This document shows, in pieces, positions 60,406 to 64,000 of a stretch of 64,000 bases of DNA. How positions within the stretch are numbered: position 1 is the first letter of the stretch; each line of letters begins with the position of its first letter. The translations under genes and the position numbers were made by a program. The DNA lies in assembly GCA_038147755.1 (NCBI GenBank), contig JAYQTS010000006.1:18414-82413 (forward strand), in the 5' to 3' direction. The stretch is from UBA5951 sp012269555 (GTDB taxonomy: Bacteria > Pseudomonadota > Alphaproteobacteria > Puniceispirillales > Puniceispirillaceae). Below the pieces are notes generated by a model. It did not search any database. It was not told the origin of the DNA and worked only from the letters and a program-made list of their open reading frames with translations.

Positions 60406-63400
60406 ATGGTAGCAATCAATACTAATATTGCTTCACTTCTGGCTCAGAATAACACACGTCAGGTTAATAATGAGCTTGAGAAAGCAATGGAAAGATTATC
60501 ATCGGGTTTGAGAATTAACTCAGCAGGTGATGATGCTGCAGGTCTTGCTATTGCAAGTCGTATGGAAGCCCAGGTTCGTGGTCTTCAGGCAGCGATTAAA
60601 AATGCAAATGATGGTATCTCAGTTGTACAAACTGCTGAAGGTGCTATGGAAGAAGTAGGAAACATTCTACAGCGTATGCGTGAACTTGCTGTTCAAGCGT
60701 CTAACGATTCTAATTCAGATGCCGACCGTGCTTATTTACAAGATGAAGTAGCACAGTTAGCAGAAGAAATTACTCGTATTTCGCAGACAACACAATTCAA
60801 CGGCCAGAACATCCTGGATGGTTCATACCAAGACAAGTATTTCCAAATTGGTGCAAATGCTTCTCAGAATGTTGGTCTTTCTATTGCTAGTGTGGCAGCA
60901 GACTCTCTTGGCATTGGAACAACAGTTTCTTCATTCCCAACTTCAACAACAAAAACAACTACAACAGTTGCTACTGAAGAGATTGCAAGAGTTAACTTCA
61001 CATTTGATGATACATACAGCTTTAAGCTTACAGACCGTGATACTGGTCTAAATTATCAAATTCAAGGAGATGCAAATAGTATAACAGCAGGTGATATTAA
61101 CGCTACTCTTGATAGACTTTCACTATCAGATCATGGCTTGAGAACTGGAGACGAGATAGCGTTATCTGGAAACGGCTCTATGACTGGTACCTTTTATGCT
61201 ATCAAGATTGATGAAGACACTATTCAGGTGGCTACTTCAAAGGGTAACGCAATTAATGGTACAGGAGCAGACATTACAGCTGGTGCAACAGTTGCATTAA
61301 CACCTTCTGGTCTAACGTTGAACCTTGAGGACTCACAATCTAAGGCAGACTTTGTTGACAGAGTAAATGCAGGCTTGAAAGAATCTGCAATCAATACCTC
61401 TGTTACAGGTAATGCATCTTCTGATTCAGCTTCTTTGTTGGAGCAAACTCAGCCGGCGTTACTACTAACCTTACAAGCCGTGACCGCGATCAATTTAAAT
61501 TTGATTTAACCGTTGATGGTGAAAAGAAGTCGATTTCTTAAATCGTGCATTGGCAGCTGCATCTACTGATACAGGAGCAACTATGATTGAAATCTAACAT
61601 GGTTTGAGAAATCAAATTCAGTCGGATTTTGATGATAGTCTTAACAGTTACTCAGTCAAGTGGAAGTATTTACTATTCGAAGATGCGCAAGGTCGCAGTC
61701 TTTCAGTAGAACAAGGAGCTGGTACTGGATATTTCTTTGGTACAGATTCACAGAATAGTGGCGCATTAGTCACCGCTGCAAATGTACAGAATAACCTGTC
61801 GGTTGCTTTTGATGGTGATGACCTAGTCATTAATCACGCAGCAGCAGGTGGTGTTGACCTTACAAACTACACTGCAGCAGCTGCAACAACCTACACTCAG
61901 TTCACACCAACTGGAAATGCAACAAGTTCACTTGCTGAGCCAGTTATATTAGCTGATAATGCTGTTTCAACATCAGCATCACAACAACTGGGAACGTTGG
62001 TGAAAAGTAAAATCGCTATGAATTTCAGTAACGTCTTTGGATATGCAGCTGATGGTGCGAACGGAGCAGATTCTACTTTATCAGCTACTTATGCATTTGA
62101 TTTAACTGATGGTGCAGGAAATATCTATGCCAGCTTTACAGGTGGTGATATTTTGAACGTTCAAAGGGCTAAATAACTCTGATCATTTCGATTGTTTCTG
62201 CAGTTGGGAGGCTCAGATTATAGCAGGCTGAACAATAGCGCAGCGCGGATACAACCATCACTGATGATGAGTTTGAGATTAGCGTATTCAGGTGGCGTAT
62301 TGACTATCAGTAACAAGCTTGGTCGTGATCTTGCCATTGAGAACTTCAGTTCTGATTATGGCTCAGTTAGGTATCAAAGCTTGATGGTCTAGATGGATAT
62401 GAAACCCTTTCATCCAAAGGCGCACTTCCTCTGAGTTAGAATCACAAGAGGTTTTGGCCCAGACTCTATCAGCAACAACAGCATATTCAATATGTTGAAT
62501 GTTGATGGCGGTAGTACCTCACTGATTTACTGTTGATATTTTCAATGCTGCTTTTGATGGTGGCAACTTAACAGGATGGGCTCAAGCAACCGCTATCGAA
62601 GCTGGTTTTCAGGCTACCACTGGACTTGGAGCTGACGTCCGCGTTGCTTACGACTCATCGAGACAGACCAATTCGTCATTAATGACTTGTTGGGTAGACA
62701 GTTCCATCTAAATGGTTGGGTAGCTAACTCAGGTGCTTCAGCAATTTTTGGAGCGGTCTTTTTGTCGTAGAAGAAATATCGTTAATGCAGCTAATAAGAA
62801 TAACTCTGTTGATGTTCAAACAGATCAGACGTTACTTCTGGGGTATTAACTGAGGCAGCAGTAGTTGATCTTACATTCTCACAAGATATACCAGGACCTC
62901 AACATACTTTTCTGGGAGTGATTTTAGTCTAAGAATTCATCAACAAGTACATTTAATTTTGACACAGACACTTTCTCAGGAAGTGACTTTGAAACAAACT
63001 TAGATGCACTAATGTCAACTCTAAACGCTGGGTATAATGGTTCGCCGTTATCTTACTCCATGAATCAAGATGCAAGAACACTATCATTTACTCATGCGAA
63101 AGGTGGTGAGTTAGTGATAGATACAATGGTATCATCAAATGCTGCTTTAACTATGATATCAGCAGTTGTACAATCTGGAGTTAGTAATGATACAACTAAT
63201 TGCGTATTACTGAAGCATTAACATCAGCTACGATTGAGGGTGACGGTGTTGTTGATGGGGAGGCTAGTGTAGTTACAACTAGTTCATCATCTTCATCATC
63301 ATCAACAAGCACAACTGGTATTGATCAGATTACTGTATCCACACAGTCAGGGGCTAATGCAGCACTTGCAAGTATTGATGCAGCTCTTACTACGGTTAAC

Positions 63401-63628
63401 GGTGAGAGGTCTAGATTAGGTGCCTTGGAGAACAGGTTAGACCATACGATTAATAACCTATCCAACATTGCAACCAATACGAGTGCAGCGAAAAGCCGTA
63501 TTCTGGATGCAGATTTTGCAGCAGAGACAGCTAATTTGACTAAGAACCAGATCTTGTCACAGGCAGCAACTTCTATGCTTGCTCAGGCAAATCAGTCTAA
63601 ACAGTCAATACTAGCGCTGTTACAATAA
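60406..63628 (+). CDS. fliC: Giant flagellin (central part heavily frame-broken)
   Basis: Flagellin subunit of the filament. ATG 60406 follows AAGAGGAAAAAA and is preferred over one at 60346. The N-terminal D0/D1 (MVAINTNIASLLAQNN, ERLSSGLRINSAGDDAAGLA, ILQRMRELAVQASND) and C-terminal D0 (RLGALENRLDHTINNL, SRILDADFAAETANLTKNQIL, QANQSKQSILALLQ) are typical. Between them lies about 2.4 kb coding Ala/Gly/Ser/Thr-rich beta-type sequence and a poly-Ser linker at 63273-63310. The total is about 1,074 codons, against 270-500 usually. Many one-base breaks occur between 61440 and 63210. Confidence 0.92.
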
Positions 63629-63651
63629 GTTTTAAAACTTTTATTATAAAG

Positions 63652-63675
63652 AAGCGGCGAAAGCCCGCTTTTTTT
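63652..63675 (+). terminator. Rho-independent terminator of fliC
   Basis: AAGCGG (63652-63657) and CCGCTT (63665-63670) form a GC-rich stem around a CGAAAGC loop, directly followed by five more T. It lies 24 bp after the flagellin stop and abuts the next sigma-54 promoter. Confidence 0.85.
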
Positions 63676-63690
63676 GGCATAAAATTTGCA
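63675..63690 (+). promoter_or_regulatory. Sigma-54 promoter after fliC
   Basis: TGGCAT-AAAAT-TTGCA is an exact -24/-12 site, immediately after the flagellin terminator. Transcription would start near 63702, just before a GGAG ribosome-binding site and the ATG at 63719. Confidence 0.8.
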
Positions 63691-63718
63691 AATTCTTCAT
63701 GATCTTATGGAGAAAATA

Positions 63719-63942
63719 ATGGGCTTTAATTTATCAAAAATTGAAATAAATGCTGAAGAAAATGATAATAAAACTTCTTTTCAAAACATCTTGTGACCTA
63801 GAGAAATTCAGGAAAAGAACGGTAGAGGTTTGTGATTTTTTAGCTAGGGGCAAGCATTTTAATTCGGAAAGATTTTGAAAAGGCAAAATTCCTATTTCGA
63901 AAAAGCAGCAACATTAAATACGATATAAACATAATTTCTTGA
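63719..63942 (+). CDS. Small unknown gene under sigma-54 control (probably frameshifted)
   Basis: ATG 63719 after ATGGAGAAAATA opens a frame MGFNLSKIEINAEENDNKTSFQ that stops early. Shifting one base continues as DLEKFRKRTVEVCDFLARGKHFN, and a second shift gives FEKAKFLFRKSSNIKYDINI to a TGA at 63942. This yields about 74 residues, charged and soluble. The promoter, ribosome-binding site and place suggest a flagellar role (for example FlaG-like), but no FlaG, FlaF or FlbT motif is seen. Positions 63943-64000 show nothing recognisable. Confidence 0.4.
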
Positions 63943-64000
63943 TGAAGCTTTTTTACTCTAAAACTGACTGTATATAGAATTATAGCAATACATAACAACA

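Noticed and set aside
1..64000. CRISPR arrays, insertion sequences, prophage or toxin-antitoxin modules
   Set aside because: No spaced direct repeats, transposase motifs, phage genes or toxin pairs were found on either strand.

Overview
The window is about 64 kb of AT-rich chromosome from a free-living, flagellated alphaproteobacterium. Three things support this: the fused cytochrome bc1 operon petABC with a cytochrome c1; the typical alphaproteobacterial neighbourhoods lgt-midA-pgeF and NUDIX-DUF6111-cca; and genes for ELM1-like, DUF1285, YbjN and UbiK proteins. The low GC and compact spacing suggest a marine lineage, perhaps SAR116-like; this placement is inference. No insertion sequence, prophage, CRISPR array or rRNA operon was seen.

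Left part (1-36 kb), housekeeping. In order: a partial TauE/SafE exporter, DUF1285, a NUDIX hydrolase, a DUF6111-like membrane protein, cca and hemF; petABC (bc1 complex) converging on ychF-pth, then rplY and prs; lgt-midA-pgeF; ubiK, a YbjN protein, proC, a TetR-like regulator and csaA; a MarR / OmpR-type regulator / EnvZ-type kinase operon; ilvE; uvrC and pgsA; a 440-bp AT-rich gap with a cluster of DnaA-box-like sites; a Ca/Na exchanger, an ELM1-like protein, an Lrp regulator, greA and carAB; yqeY-dnaG-rpoD and a tRNA-Ile(CAU).

Right part (36-64 kb), motility. Read leftward, one long minus-strand block runs flbD-like, fliE, F, G, H, I, J, K, L, M, N, O, P, Q, R, flhB, followed by four small or unknown membrane-associated or Cys-rich proteins. 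Divergent from flbD is a second sigma-54 activator that has no receiver domain. Beyond it lie fliT-like and fliS, an unknown gene, an unusual CLC-type protein, fliD, another unknown gene, and a very large flagellin gene (about 1,070 codons). I found five near-identical sigma-54 (-24/-12) promoters: before flbD, fliK, fliO and fliD, and before a small gene after the flagellin. They give a coherent wiring scheme. The flbD-like protein has no C-terminal HTH, while its divergent partner has one.

Caveat: roughly 25 genes carry single-base frame breaks, several at homopolymers and many in essential genes (dnaG, petC, carA, cca). I read these as uncorrected sequencing or assembly errors, not pseudogenes, and give gene limits after mentally restoring the frame. 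The density rises to the right and is worst in the middle of the flagellin gene.
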